Both the position numbers and the translations under genes were made by a program. 43,841 nucleotides of DNA from an uncultured Prevotellaceae bacterium (GTDB lineage Bacteria; Bacteroidota; Bacteroidia; Bacteroidales; Bacteroidaceae), in NCBI GenBank assembly GCA_947166345.1, contig CAMVDU010000001.1:75260-119100 (forward strand). The letters are read 5' to 3'. Each line of letters begins with the position of its first letter. The first letter of the stretch is position 1. Of this stretch, positions 32,834-41,930 are shown piece after piece. The notes beneath the pieces were generated by a model. That model did not search any database. It was not told where the DNA came from and saw only the letters and a program-made list of their open reading frames with translations.

Positions 32834-32865
32834 TTTGGAGGTGTGAAAAATAATTCGTAATTTTG
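32834..32865 (+). promoter_or_regulatory. Promoter of the SRP RNA gene
   Basis: TTTG (32834-32837), 20-bp spacer, TAATTTTG (32858-32865). The mature RNA begins about 45 bp downstream. Confidence 0.75.
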
Positions 32866-32910
32866 CACCCGCTTTAGGAGAAAAGCCCTGCGAAAACAGG
32901 TTTGAAAACA

Positions 32911-33006
32911 TGGGCAGTCCTGTACGGCCAGCTCCCTTTGAATCCCCCAGGGTGGGAACGCAGCAAGGGTATTAGGTCGTAGCGGCGCGATGCAGGTAGC
33001 TGCCCA
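32911..33006 (+). ncRNA. ffs: Signal recognition particle RNA (4.5S type)
   Basis: RNA component of SRP, which binds Ffh and targets nascent membrane proteins. TGGGCAG (32911-32917) pairs with CTGCCCA (33000-33006) as the closing stem, and the apical domain carries CCCAGGGTGGGAACGCAGCAAGG, matching the helix 8 pattern (AGG...GGAA...AGCA) of bacterial small SRP RNA. The length of about 95 nt is normal. It lies just upstream of tRNA-Thr and probably shares its transcript. Confidence 0.88.
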
Positions 33007-33009
33007 CCC

Positions 33010-33083
33010 GCCTCTTTAGCTCAGTTGGCCAGAGCACGTGATTTGTAATCTCGGGGTCGTTGGTTCGAATCCGACAAGAGGCT
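33010..33083 (+). tRNA. tRNA-Thr (anticodon TGT)
   Basis: 74 nt. The acceptor stem is GCCTCTT (33010-33016) with AAGAGGC (33076-33082) and discriminator T. D arm GCTC/GAGC, anticodon loop TTTGTAA with TGT, and T arm GTTGG-TTCGAAT-CCGAC are all complete. The anticodon stem CGTGA/TCTCG has a central T-T mismatch. CCA is not encoded. It follows the SRP RNA by 3 bp. Confidence 0.95.
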
Positions 33084-33131
33084 CTCCTTAACTCCGATAA
33101 CTCCTCTAACTTCTCTAACTCCTCAACGTTC

Positions 33132-33977
33132 TTGGACTCCATCAATATCTTAACGCTGAATGTTGGTATGGCCAGTCATGATGGTGACTGGAACTGGGAG
33201 CATGTGTACAGTCCGTTTGCGCGTCTTTACTACGTGACTGAGGGCGAGGCGCAGGTGGTGCTGCCCTCGGGTACCTACAGGCTGACGCCAGGGAAGCTCT
33301 ACCTGATTCCGCCGTTCACGACGCATAGCAACATCTGCACGGGGCCGTTTGCGCACTATTACGTGCATATCTACGAGCCTGACGTGAACTCGAGTCTCTT
33401 TGACGAGTGGGACTTTCCCTTTGAGGTGGATGCCGATAAGGCCGACCCCCTGCTGATGCAGCGGCTGTGCGACATCAACCCTTTCCTGAAGCTGCCGCAG
33501 TCGAATCCCGATGTCTATGACAACCACCAGATGCTGATGAACAACCTGCGTCAGAACATGAACCGTCCGTATAGTGACAAGGTGGAGTCGAGGGGTATCC
33601 TCTTTGTGCTGCTGTCGCGTTTCATCAAGCATGCCACGAGGAAGCACGACACGGCCGACAGTCGCATACAGAAGACGGTGACCCACATCAGGCATCATCT
33701 TTCGGAGGAGCTGTCGCTGGACGAGCTGGCGTCGATGGCTTGTATGTCGAAGGATCACTTCATCCGCATGTTCCGTCAGGCTACGGGACAGACGCCCACG
33801 GCCTACATCATTTCGCGACGCATGGAGAAGGCCGAGCTGCTGCTGGTGACTACGAATATGCCTATCAAACAACTGGCGGTTGAGGTAGGCTATCGTGACT
33901 CGTCCTACTTCAACCGCCTGTTCCACAAGTACGTGGGGCTGTCGCCTGTGCTCTATCGCAAGGAGCGCGTGATGTGA
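33132..33977 (+). CDS. AraC-family transcriptional regulator of the fucose locus
   Basis: About 281 residues. An N-terminal cupin sensing domain (YYVTEGEAQVVLPSGTYRLTPGKLYLIPPFTTH) is followed by a C-terminal double helix-turn-helix: ELSLDELASMACMSKDHFIRMFRQATGQTPTAYI and KQLAVEVGYRDSSYFNRLFHKYVGLSP. The start is uncertain. The frame is open from 33060, but that ATG is inside tRNA-Thr; TTG 33132 keeps the FLDSINILTLNVG segment and ATG 33168 would trim it. It is convergent with the mutarotase gene, with one base between stop codons. Regulation of the adjacent fucose genes is inferred from position. Confidence 0.88.
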   Translation: MDSINILTLNVGMASHDGDWNWEHVYSPFARLYYVTEGEAQVVLPSGTYRLTPGKLYLIPPFTTHSNICTGPFAHYYVHIYEPDVNSSLFDEWDFPFEVDADKADPLLMQRLCDINPFLKLPQSNPDVYDNHQMLMNNLRQNMNRPYSDKVESRGILFVLLSRFIKHATRKHDTADSRIQKTVTHIRHHLSEELSLDELASMACMSKDHFIRMFRQATGQTPTAYIISRRMEKAELLLVTTNMPIKQLAVEVGYRDSSYFNRLFHKYVGLSPVLYRKERVM

Positions 33978-33978
33978 C

Positions 33979-34329
33979 TTAATGATAGAGGTGGAACATA
34001 CGTTCCATCATCTGCCACTTCTCGTCAGAAGAGGCATCGGGACTGCATCCTTGCATCTTAGAGACAAACGCCTCCCATTCGGCCTGGCGCGGCTGTTGGG
34101 CCAGACGGCGCATGCCTTCCTGCCAGTCGAAGTCCTCGGGGGTCTCGACAATCATCACCAGACGGGTGCCTAGGATGTAGATCTCCATCTCGAGGATGCC
34201 TACGGCACGGATGCCATCGACAATCTCCTTCCAGTGGTACTCCTCAGAGTGCCACTTTCTGTATTCGCGAATCATCTCAGGGTCGTCGCGCAGGTCGAGG
34301 GTCTGCACATAGCGTTTGGTCTTGCTCAT
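33979..34329 (-). CDS. L-rhamnose/L-fucose mutarotase (RhaM family)
   Basis: 116 residues, a dimeric ferredoxin-like fold enzyme that interconverts sugar anomers. The family features KRYVQTLDLRDDPEMIREYRKWHSEEYHWKEI, then VGILEMEIYILGTRLVMIVE and a conserved Trp-rich end are visible. Given the FucP permease and fucosidase nearby, L-fucose is the more likely substrate than L-rhamnose; this is inference. It is the last gene of a five-gene minus-strand operon, 14 bp after the zinc dehydrogenase. Confidence 0.85.
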   Translation of the reverse strand: MSKTKRYVQTLDLRDDPEMIREYRKWHSEEYHWKEIVDGIRAVGILEMEIYILGTRLVMIVETPEDFDWQEGMRRLAQQPRQAEWEAFVSKMQGCSPDASSDEKWQMMERMFHLYH

Positions 34330-34343
34330 AAACGTGTGGGTTG

Positions 34344-35381
34344 TTAGGATGCGAAATCAACCAGTATCCTGAACACCTTGCCTGGATTCTGGCTCCACCA
34401 GTGCATGGTGTCGAGGGCCTCCTCGGGTTTGATGATACGGGTGATGAGTGCGTTGATGGCTTCGTCGCCATCGGCGCCGTGACGTTCCAGATAGTGGATG
34501 ACGGCACGGAAGTCGGAGGGCTGGGCATTGCGCGAGCCGCGGATGTCGAGCTCTTTCTGTACGAAGTACTTCGTCTGGAACGATACCTCGCTCTTGGCAT
34601 AGCCGATGCACACCACACGACCTGTGAAGGCCACCTCGTCGACAGCCATCTGGTAGGTGGGCACGCTGCCCACAGCCTCGATGACCACATCGGGACCAAA
34701 GCCGCTGGTCATCTCCAGCAGACGCTGGTGAGCATCCTCGGTACGGGTGTTGATGGTATAGGAGGCGCCCATCTTCTTGGCCAGCGCCAGCTTCTCGTCG
34801 TCGATGTCGACAGCCACAACGGTAGCACCACGCATGGCTGAGCGCACGATGGCTCCCATGCCCACCATACCACAGCCGATAACCATCACCACATCAACAT
34901 CGGTGACCTGGGCACGACTGACGGCATGGAAGCCTACACTCATTGGCTCCACCAGGGCACAGACCCTGGGCGTGAGCAGTCCGGCAGGGATGACCTTCTC
35001 CCAGGGCAGCACGATATATTCCTTCATGGCACCGTTGCGCTGGACACCCAGCGTCTCGTTGTGCTGACAGGCGTTGACGCGCTGGTTGCGACATGCGGCA
35101 CACTTGCCGCAGTTGGTGTAGGGGTTGCACGTGACCACCATACCAGGCTTCAGACCCTCGGGCACATCTGCGCCCACGGCCTCGATCGTGGCTCCCACCT
35201 CGTGACCTGGAATGACGGGGTTCAGCGCCATCGTGTTGCGGCCCATAAACGTATTGATGTCGCTGCCGCAGAAGCCTACGTAGTGTAACTTCAACATCAC
35301 TTCGCCCTGGCCAGGAGCCTGGGGCTTTTCCATTTCAATGACATTCAACTCTTGGTTGTGTGTAATCTGAATTGCTTTCAT
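34344..35381 (-). CDS. Zinc-dependent medium-chain dehydrogenase
   Basis: 345 residues. The catalytic zinc ligands Cys38 (GFCGSD) and His60-Glu61 (PGHE) and the structural zinc cluster CNPYTNCGKCAACRNQRVNAC are present. The Rossmann motif VIGCGMVGMGAI, with VDIDDEKLALA after it, indicates NAD use. Family members oxidise sugar alcohols, L-threonine or galactonate-type acids. In this operon it could oxidise a deoxy-fuconate intermediate or lactaldehyde; the sequence does not decide. It starts 4 bp after the FucP stop codon. Confidence 0.87.
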   Translation of the reverse strand: MKAIQITHNQELNVIEMEKPQAPGQGEVMLKLHYVGFCGSDINTFMGRNTMALNPVIPGHEVGATIEAVGADVPEGLKPGMVVTCNPYTNCGKCAACRNQRVNACQHNETLGVQRNGAMKEYIVLPWEKVIPAGLLTPRVCALVEPMSVGFHAVSRAQVTDVDVVMVIGCGMVGMGAIVRSAMRGATVVAVDIDDEKLALAKKMGASYTINTRTEDAHQRLLEMTSGFGPDVVIEAVGSVPTYQMAVDEVAFTGRVVCIGYAKSEVSFQTKYFVQKELDIRGSRNAQPSDFRAVIHYLERHGADGDEAINALITRIIKPEEALDTMHWWSQNPGKVFRILVDFAS

Positions 35382-35385
35382 CGTT

Positions 35386-36723
35386 TTATGAATTTAGGGG
35401 ACGTGGACGCAGGCGGTAGGTCCTGTATCCGTAGAAGAAGATAAAGAAGAAACAGAGCAGGGGCAGGAAGAACGAGAAGTTCACTGCAGGCATGCCCATG
35501 ATGACCTTCTGGTCGATGAGTGCGCCCTGCAATGGCGGCAGGATGGCTCCTCCCACGATAGACATGACGAGGAAGGCGGCACCGAGGTTGGTGTCGGATG
35601 CCTCCACGTTCTCAAGGGCGATGCCGTAGATGCTGGGGAACATGATGGACATGAACAGACTGATGAGTACCAGCATGTAGAGGCCGAACATGCCGTCGAT
35701 GAAGACGGCGCCCATCGTGCAGACGGATGCGCCAATGGCAAAGATGGCCAGCAGCAGGCGCGAGTTGACATACTTCATGATGAAGGTGCCCACGAAACGG
35801 CCTGTGAGGTTGAGCGACATTGCCGCGATATTGAACATCTGGGCCTTTGCCCATGAGAGTCCCAGGCGCTCGGCATACTGGATGATGAACGTCCAGCACA
35901 TGATCTGGGCGCCCACATAGAAGAACTGCGCCACAACGCCGAGACGGTAGTTGTGGTTGTGCCAGAGATTGGACAGCGTCTCCTTGATGGGACGGTGTAT
36001 GCCCTGGGACTTCAGTTGCTCGCTTTCTGTCTTCGGCATCTTCTTGAAAAGGAAGATGACAAACACGACGAGAACGATCAGTCCGATAACGATGTAGGGC
36101 GTGCGGATGGCCTCCAGGTCGTGTACGCGGATGCCGGCTTTCTCTACAGCATCCTTGGCGGCAAAGGTCAGCTGGCCTGCCGCATCGCGCTCGTCAGAGA
36201 GCAGGTTGGGCAGCACGATGAGCGAGGCAACAGCCATTCCCGTGAGCGAACCCACAGGATTGAAGGCCTGGGCCATGTTCAGTCGGCGGGTGCTGTTCTC
36301 CTTGGCACCCAGCGACAGGATGAACGGGTTGGCTGTAGTCTCGAGGAAAGCCAGACCGAAGGTGAGGATATACAAGGCGAAGCAGAAGAAGGTGAAGCTC
36401 TGCTGCTGGGCTGCAGGCATGGCCAGGAGTGCTCCTGTGGCATAGAGGGCCAAGCCGATAAGGATGCCGCTCTTATAGCTGTACTTGCGGATGAAGAGTG
36501 CCGCAGGAATGGCCATCGTGGCATAGCCGCCATAGAAGGCGAACTGAATGAGCGACGCCTTAAAGTTGCTCAGTTCCATCACCGTGCGGAAAGCGGCCAC
36601 CATAGGATTGGTGAAGTCGTTGGCAAAGCCCCACAGCGCAAACAGCGACGTGACGAGAATAAACGTCAGGAGGTATTTCCTTGGAATCAGTTTCCCTTTC
36701 TCTTTTTTCTCTTCTGTACTCAT
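35386..36723 (-). CDS. fucP: L-fucose:proton symporter FucP
   Basis: 445 residues of the MFS FucP family with about 12 membrane segments. The conserved LFALWGFANDFTNPMVAAF start and FNPVGSLTGM and ETTANPFILSLG blocks are typical. It imports L-fucose with a proton across the inner membrane. It lies between the amidohydrolase and zinc-dehydrogenase genes with gaps of 13 and 4 bp, so it belongs to the same operon. Confidence 0.9.
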   Translation of the reverse strand: MSTEEKKEKGKLIPRKYLLTFILVTSLFALWGFANDFTNPMVAAFRTVMELSNFKASLIQFAFYGGYATMAIPAALFIRKYSYKSGILIGLALYATGALLAMPAAQQQSFTFFCFALYILTFGLAFLETTANPFILSLGAKENSTRRLNMAQAFNPVGSLTGMAVASLIVLPNLLSDERDAAGQLTFAAKDAVEKAGIRVHDLEAIRTPYIVIGLIVLVVFVIFLFKKMPKTESEQLKSQGIHRPIKETLSNLWHNHNYRLGVVAQFFYVGAQIMCWTFIIQYAERLGLSWAKAQMFNIAAMSLNLTGRFVGTFIMKYVNSRLLLAIFAIGASVCTMGAVFIDGMFGLYMLVLISLFMSIMFPSIYGIALENVEASDTNLGAAFLVMSIVGGAILPPLQGALIDQKVIMGMPAVNFSFFLPLLCFFFIFFYGYRTYRLRPRPLNS

Positions 36724-36736
36724 ATCTTCGTTTGTT

Positions 36737-37633
36737 TTATTCCGACATATTCTTTATATAAGGTAGCTCGGGCAGGTTCTTGAAGCCATAGAAGCGCAGG
36801 GCGTTCTTGCCCAGGAAGCGTGCCTTCTGGTCATCAGTCAGCTCTTGGCTCTTCGTGATGAAGTCGTACGACATGCGGTAGGTGATGGCTGTGATGGTGC
36901 GCGGATAGTCCGAGCCCCACATCAGACGGTCCCAGCCCACCCAGTCGGCTGCCTCACGGATGCTGCGGACGGCAGAAGGGTAGGGGTAGAACTCAGCGTT
37001 GTAGAGCCAGGTGATGCCACCCGACTCGATCATGACGTTGGGGCCCTCGAGGGCCAGCTTCACCTGCTGTTCGAACGACGGGGTGGTGACCATACCGAAA
37101 TGGCCAATGGCAACACGCAGGCGGGGACACTCCTGAATGACCTCGCGCATCTGGCTAATCTGCCGTTCGTCGTCAGCCAGACACATCGACAGCACCATGT
37201 CGTGCTGCTCCATGTATTTGAACAGCGGCATCAGCGTCTGCAACGGCTCGTGGTAGCGATGGCAGGGTAGGGCGATGCCTTTCAAGCCTGCTGCCAGAAC
37301 AGCGGCAGCCTCGTCAACAGTCCACGCCATACCCATGCAGAAGAAACGGTCGGGATAGCGCTGCTGCACCTGCTGCAGGTAGTCGTTCTGGTTGCCGTCG
37401 ATGACTTCCTGTACGACAACGGCGCCTCCCACCTGCGCGTAATCCATATTTGAAAGGAATACCTCGGCGGTGTTCTGACCGTCTGTCATGAAGGGTGGCA
37501 ACATCTGACGCTCTTCACCAAAGAAGAGACTCCTACTGCGGTTGGGATTGAGAGCGTGGATGGGGGAACCGTCCACCTCCGTATCTACGTTCAGCCACAA
37601 ATGCGAATGGGCGTCTATCAGTTCATAGTTCAT
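36737..37633 (-). CDS. Amidohydrolase-family lactonase (L-fuconolactonase-like)
   Basis: 298 residues of the COG3618 amidohydrolase family. The metal-site motifs are DAHSHLW at the N-terminus, KGIALPCHRYHEP, a strand with GHFG (AIGHFGMV) and WGSDYPRT near the C-terminus. Relatives hydrolyse sugar lactones such as L-fucono-1,5-lactone or 4-sulfomuconolactone. With an upstream aldose dehydrogenase and FucP, fuconolactone is the best guess. It follows the aldo/keto reductase gene across an AGTTCATAG-type repeat spacer. Confidence 0.85.
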   Translation of the reverse strand: MNYELIDAHSHLWLNVDTEVDGSPIHALNPNRSRSLFFGEERQMLPPFMTDGQNTAEVFLSNMDYAQVGGAVVVQEVIDGNQNDYLQQVQQRYPDRFFCMGMAWTVDEAAAVLAAGLKGIALPCHRYHEPLQTLMPLFKYMEQHDMVLSMCLADDERQISQMREVIQECPRLRVAIGHFGMVTTPSFEQQVKLALEGPNVMIESGGITWLYNAEFYPYPSAVRSIREAADWVGWDRLMWGSDYPRTITAITYRMSYDFITKSQELTDDQKARFLGKNALRFYGFKNLPELPYIKNMSE

Positions 37634-37670
37634 AGCTCATAGTTCACAGTTCATAGTTCATAGTTCATAG

Positions 37671-38618
37671 TTAGGAGTTTGCCCACGAAACGCGCTGCTG
37701 GTTGCCGATAATGTCACGTACTTCGCGTACCAAGTCCCAGTCGGGCTCTTCGTTGACCCACTGGATGTTCCTTTTCACGTTCTGGGGATTGGCTGACGAG
37801 AACAGGGTGCTGGCGATGCGGGGATTGCTGACGCTGAACTGTACGGCGAGCTTCTCGATGGGATAACCCTTCTCGGCACAGTAGCGGGCGGCCTTGGCAC
37901 AGGCATCCACCAGGGGCTGGGGAGCAGGGTGCCATGCAGGTACGCCACGCATGGAGAGCAGTCCCATACTGAGGGGTGAGGCGTTGATGACGCCCACACC
38001 GTGCTGCTCGAAAAAGTCCAGAAAATCGGTCAGCTTGTCATCGTTCAGACTATAGTGGCAGAAGTTCAGTATACTCTCTACCATTGGCTGTTGGCAATGC
38101 TCTATGACCCAACGCAGGTTCTCCAATTGCAGGTCGGTGATGCCGACATGTCCCACGAGGCCTTTCTTCTTCAGTTCCACAAGGGCTGGCAGCGTCTCGT
38201 CAACCACCTTCTGCAAGCCGCCTTCCATTGCTGCCTGGAACTCAATATCGTGCACGTTGATGATGTCGATGTAGTCAACGCCCAGACGTTCCATACTCTC
38301 ATAGACGCTCTCCGTAGCACGACGGCCCGAATAGTCCCATGTGTTGACGCCGTCCTTGCCGTAGCGTCCCACCTTGGTACTCAGGTAGTACTTGTCGCGG
38401 GGGATGCGCCTCAGGGCTTTTCCCAGCACGGTCTCGGCCTTGTAGTGGCCGTAGTAGGGACTCACGTCGATGAAGTTGATACCACCGTCGATGGCTGCTT
38501 CCACAGCCTCGATGCTCTCGGCCTCTTTTGTCTCGTGAAACACGCTACCCAGTGAGGATGCTCCGAAGCTGAGGCTCGAGATGCGCAGACCTGTCTTTCC
38601 TAATTCTCTGTACTCCAT
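37671..38618 (-). CDS. Aldo/keto reductase, probable L-fucose dehydrogenase
   Basis: 315 residues from ATG 38618 (MEYRELGKTGLRISSLSFG), the usual family start; an upstream in-frame ATG at 38819 would cross the promoter and was rejected. The catalytic tetrad appears as Asp and Tyr in INFIDVSPYYGH, Lys in LSTKVGR and His in INVHDIEF. The barrel is complete. Relatives include D-threo-aldose 1-dehydrogenase, which oxidises L-fucose to its lactone. It is first in the operon and divergent from the GH29 gene, sharing a 192-bp control region. Confidence 0.88.
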   Translation of the reverse strand: MEYRELGKTGLRISSLSFGASSLGSVFHETKEAESIEAVEAAIDGGINFIDVSPYYGHYKAETVLGKALRRIPRDKYYLSTKVGRYGKDGVNTWDYSGRRATESVYESMERLGVDYIDIINVHDIEFQAAMEGGLQKVVDETLPALVELKKKGLVGHVGITDLQLENLRWVIEHCQQPMVESILNFCHYSLNDDKLTDFLDFFEQHGVGVINASPLSMGLLSMRGVPAWHPAPQPLVDACAKAARYCAEKGYPIEKLAVQFSVSNPRIASTLFSSANPQNVKRNIQWVNEEPDWDLVREVRDIIGNQQRVSWANS

Positions 38619-38644
38619 GATTTGTTCTTTTTCTGTTGATGCTG

Positions 38645-38778
38645 CAAAATTAGACATTTTTTCTGATACTTGGCGCATGATGATGGCAAATACTTTTTGC
38701 AAAAACATCAAATGTCGATATTGTGCTATAAAATACCGATATTCTTGATACGGAATACGAAGAATGTTTGTACTTTTG
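38645..38778. promoter_or_regulatory. Divergent fucose promoter region with direct-repeat operator
   Basis: A minus-strand -7 box TAATTTTG (38645-38652) serves the aldo/keto reductase operon and a plus-strand box TACTTTTG (38771-38778) serves the fucosidase gene; -33 matches are weak. CGATATT occurs twice in direct orientation (38716-38722 and 38737-38743), 21 bp apart, as expected for an AraC-type activator site spanning two helical turns. Confidence 0.6.
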
Positions 38779-38810
38779 CACCCAGAATTACTAACTAACG
38801 TTTTTTCGAT

Positions 38811-41800
38811 ATGACACATTCATTAATGATGAAGAGACTCGCGACAGCTGTCATCGTAGCAGTAGTGTCCGTGTTGTCGGCAACGGCACAGAAGCCCGAG
38901 ACCGACGTAACCGTCCAGCAGGGTTCCTACGACGCCTCGTGGGAGAGTCTGGCAGCCTGGGAGTGTCCTGAGTGGTTCAAGGATGCGAAGTTCGGCATCT
39001 GGGCCCATTGGGGACCGCAGTGTCAGGCTGAGGATGGCGACTGGTATGCCCGTTTCATGTACTATCAGGGTTCGGGTCAGTACAACTGGCACGTACAGCA
39101 TTTCGGCAATCCCAGCGAATATGGTCTGAAGGAGCTGATACGCGACTGGAAGGCTGAGGAGTGGAATCCTGAGGAGCTGGTGGCCCTGTACAAGAGCGTG
39201 GGTGCCCGTTACTTCTTTACGCTGGGTCAGCACCACGACAACTTCGACCTGTGGAACTCACCCTACCAGGAGTGGAACTCGGTGAACCTGGGACCAAAGC
39301 GCGACATCGTAGGCGAGTGGGCTGCTGCCTGTAAGAAGTATGACCTGCCCCTGGGCGTGTCGATGCACGGCTCGCATGCCTGGACCTGGCTGGAGCCCTC
39401 GCAGAACTATGACGGCAACCTGACCAAGGCCGACGGCACAGGCAAGTGGTGGGAAGGTTACGACCCCCAGGAGTTGTATGCCCAGAACCATACGCACAGC
39501 ACAGGTTGGGAGAACAGCGGTACCATCCACAGCCAGTGGGGGTGGGGCAGTGGTGCCTCGCTGCCTTCTGAGGCCTACAAGATGAAGTTCCAGAACCGTG
39601 TGCTGCAGTGCATCAACGACTACGATCCCAAGATGCTGTATTTCGACGACACCGTGTTGCCTTTCTATGGCTGCGACGATCAGGTGGGTCTGAACATCCT
39701 TAAACATTATTATAATAAGAACGAGCAGGCCGACGGCTCGGCACCTGTCGTGGTGATGGGTAAGATTCTGGAGGCTCAACACAAGAAGGCGCTGCTGTGG
39801 GATGTGGAGCGTGGTGTGCCCGACCGTGTGCAGGATGACTACTGGCAGACCTGTACCTGTATTGGTGACTGGCATTACAACGTGAACCGCACCAGCTATA
39901 AGAGTGCTGAGCAGGTGGTGTCGATGCTCATCGATATCGTCTCGAAGAACGGTAACCTGCTTCTGAGCATCCCCGTGAGGGGCAACGGTACCATCGACGA
40001 TCGTGAGCGTGCTGTGCTGGCTGGCATCAAGGAGTGGATGGACCAGAACAGCACCAGCATCTACGGCACCCGTCCCTGGAAGACCTTTGGCGAGGGACCA
40101 TTGGCTGAGGCTGCCAACCCCCTGTCGGCACAGGGCTTCAACGAGAACAATAACTACTCGGCAAAGGATGTGCGCTACGTGCAGCGTAACGACACCGTCT
40201 TCGCCACCATCATGCGCTGGCCCTCTCAAGAGACGTTCACCTTCACCTCTCTCAGCTATACCTCGCCCTACTACAGCGGCAAGGTGAAGAGCGTCAAACT
40301 GCTGGGCTATGGTCCTGTGAGCTATCAGCAGACCCTCGACGGTCTGCAGGTGACGCTCCCTGCAACACCTGTCAACAAGATTGCGCCTGTCTTCGTCATC
40401 ACCTTCGATGGCGAGGACACAGGTCAGCTGCCGCTCGATGAGCTGATCAACCTGTATGAACAGAAAATCGAGCAGCTTCGCCCCATGACCGGTAACGGTA
40501 CGGGCAAGCTGCTCACTTCTTCACTAGATGCTTTCGCTGAGCAGGTGAAAGCAGCGAAGAGTGCCGTTGGCAATCAAGATACGGAGAAAGAAACCGTAGC
40601 AGCCCTGAATGATGCCTACGTGGATCTGATGCAGAACGGCTACGTGGCAGGCGGTCAGCCCGAGTTGAACGAGGAGGAGGACCTCACTACAGAGCAGCTG
40701 GTGCAGGCCTCGGCGTTTGCACGTAAGACCAGTGTCACCACACGTTTTGCAGAACCCAAGAACTGGACCGTGGAGAACTTCAAGATTCCCAATGGCAACG
40801 ATGGTACCAAGCAGGGCCTCGACAAGTATCCTGGCTACGACTGCCTGATGCTGGGCATCTGGAACGACAGACAGAACAACCAGTCGGGTGACCTCACGAA
40901 TGCACGCATCTACCGTACCGTTCATCTGCAGCCAGGACGCTACTATTTTGGTGCTGCCTACAACACCACCTACAGTCTTAACAGTGAGGGCTATCTCTTT
41001 GCTGCCAACGAGCTGATGGCTACTGCCGATATCCCTGAGAAGTCGCTGGCGTACTATGCCATCAATAATGCTCCTGACACCAATGCGGATGCGTTCTATG
41101 GCCTGTTTTTCACCCTCTCTGAGGAACAGGATGTCATCCTGGGCTTTCAGGTGAACCTGAACGAGGGCTCAGCTACGCAGGAGTTTCGTGCCAAGACTGT
41201 CAAGTTGCTTTCTTATGGTGATCGTCTGACTACCGATATCACAGAGGAGTACCTGCACGAGAGCAAGAATTTTACACGTATTGATAAGAGTGTCACCACA
41301 CGCTTTGCTGCACCCAAATACTGGTCGGTGGACAACTTCAAGATTCCCAACGGAGGCGATGGCACCAAGCAGGGTCTCGACAAGTATCCTGGCTACGATT
41401 GTCTGATGCTGGGCGTGTGGAACGACCGTTCCAGCAATCAGCAGGGCAACCTGGCTAATGCACGTATCTACCAGACCGTCACCCTGCCTGCCGGCGAGTA
41501 CTTCTTTGGTGCTACCTACGAGGCTAACTACCAGTTGAACAAAGCCTATCTCTTTGCATCCAACGAACTGCTGAGCACGTCAGCCATCCCTACCCAGGCG
41601 CTGGCATGCGATGATATATCAGCAGCAGGCAAGGATAATGCCACCTTTCATGGTGTCAACTTCACGCTCGAACAGGAGCAGACTGTCGTGTTGGGCTTTC
41701 AGGCCGATCTTGCCAGTGGCAGTACCACCCAGGAGTTTCGTGCCTCGGCAGTCAAACTGCTGAGCTTAGGGAAGCTGGACAACACCAGCGGCATCTCGGC

Positions 41801-41930
41801 TGTCGTTGAGAACAACGAGCCCATTGCCACTCAGTACTACACCCTGAATGGCACGCGTCTCTCCTCACAGCCTCAGAAAGGCTTCTATATCGTGAAGAAT
41901 GGCGTTAAGACAAGAGTTGTTGTAAGATAA
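38811..41930 (+). CDS. Secreted GH29 alpha-L-fucosidase with duplicated C-terminal domains
   Basis: 1039 residues (ATGs at 38826 and 38829 are alternative starts). The signal peptide MKRLATAVIVAVVSVLSATAQ precedes the GH29 catalytic domain (about 40-535): FKDAKFGIWAHWGPQCQ, HHDNFDLW, and the probable nucleophile Asp in MLYFDDTVLPFYG (Asp279/280). After a helical linker, two tandem domains (about 640-810 and 824-990) share near-identical blocks such as GTKQGLDKYPGYDCLMLG, with high DNA similarity. The tail YYTLNGTRLSSQPQKGFYIVKNGVK resembles the C-terminal tail of the CE1 esterase and may be a sorting signal. It releases fucose from glycans. The last 26 bp overlap the convergent isomerase-like gene. 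Confidence 0.92.
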   Translation: MTHSLMMKRLATAVIVAVVSVLSATAQKPETDVTVQQGSYDASWESLAAWECPEWFKDAKFGIWAHWGPQCQAEDGDWYARFMYYQGSGQYNWHVQHFGNPSEYGLKELIRDWKAEEWNPEELVALYKSVGARYFFTLGQHHDNFDLWNSPYQEWNSVNLGPKRDIVGEWAAACKKYDLPLGVSMHGSHAWTWLEPSQNYDGNLTKADGTGKWWEGYDPQELYAQNHTHSTGWENSGTIHSQWGWGSGASLPSEAYKMKFQNRVLQCINDYDPKMLYFDDTVLPFYGCDDQVGLNILKHYYNKNEQADGSAPVVVMGKILEAQHKKALLWDVERGVPDRVQDDYWQTCTCIGDWHYNVNRTSYKSAEQVVSMLIDIVSKNGNLLLSIPVRGNGTIDDRERAVLAGIKEWMDQNSTSIYGTRPWKTFGEGPLAEAANPLSAQGFNENNNYSAKDVRYVQRNDTVFATIMRWPSQETFTFTSLSYTSPYYSGKVKSVKLLGYGPVSYQQTLDGLQVTLPATPVNKIAPVFVITFDGEDTGQLPLDELINLYEQKIEQLRPMTGNGTGKLLTSSLDAFAEQVKAAKSAVGNQDTEKETVAALNDAYVDLMQNGYVAGGQPELNEEEDLTTEQLVQASAFARKTSVTTRFAEPKNWTVENFKIPNGNDGTKQGLDKYPGYDCLMLGIWNDRQNNQSGDLTNARIYRTVHLQPGRYYFGAAYNTTYSLNSEGYLFAANELMATADIPEKSLAYYAINNAPDTNADAFYGLFFTLSEEQDVILGFQVNLNEGSATQEFRAKTVKLLSYGDRLTTDITEEYLHESKNFTRIDKSVTTRFAAPKYWSVDNFKIPNGGDGTKQGLDKYPGYDCLMLGVWNDRSSNQQGNLANARIYQTVTLPAGEYFFGATYEANYQLNKAYLFASNELLSTSAIPTQALACDDISAAGKDNATFHGVNFTLEQEQTVVLGFQADLASGSTTQEFRASAVKLLSLGKLDNTSGISAVVENNEPIATQYYTLNGTRLSSQPQKGFYIVKNGVKTRVVVR

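Noticed and set aside
33060..33131. Upstream part of the AraC frame as coding
   Set aside because: The ATG at 33060 is within the T arm of tRNA-Thr; the first 24 residues are low complexity from an AACTCC spacer repeat.
38619..38819. N-terminal extension of the aldo/keto reductase
   Set aside because: It would read through the divergent promoter boxes and lacks family similarity; MEYRELGKTG is the normal start.
39258..40229. 323-codon minus-strand ORF
   Set aside because: Complementary frame of the GH29 catalytic domain.
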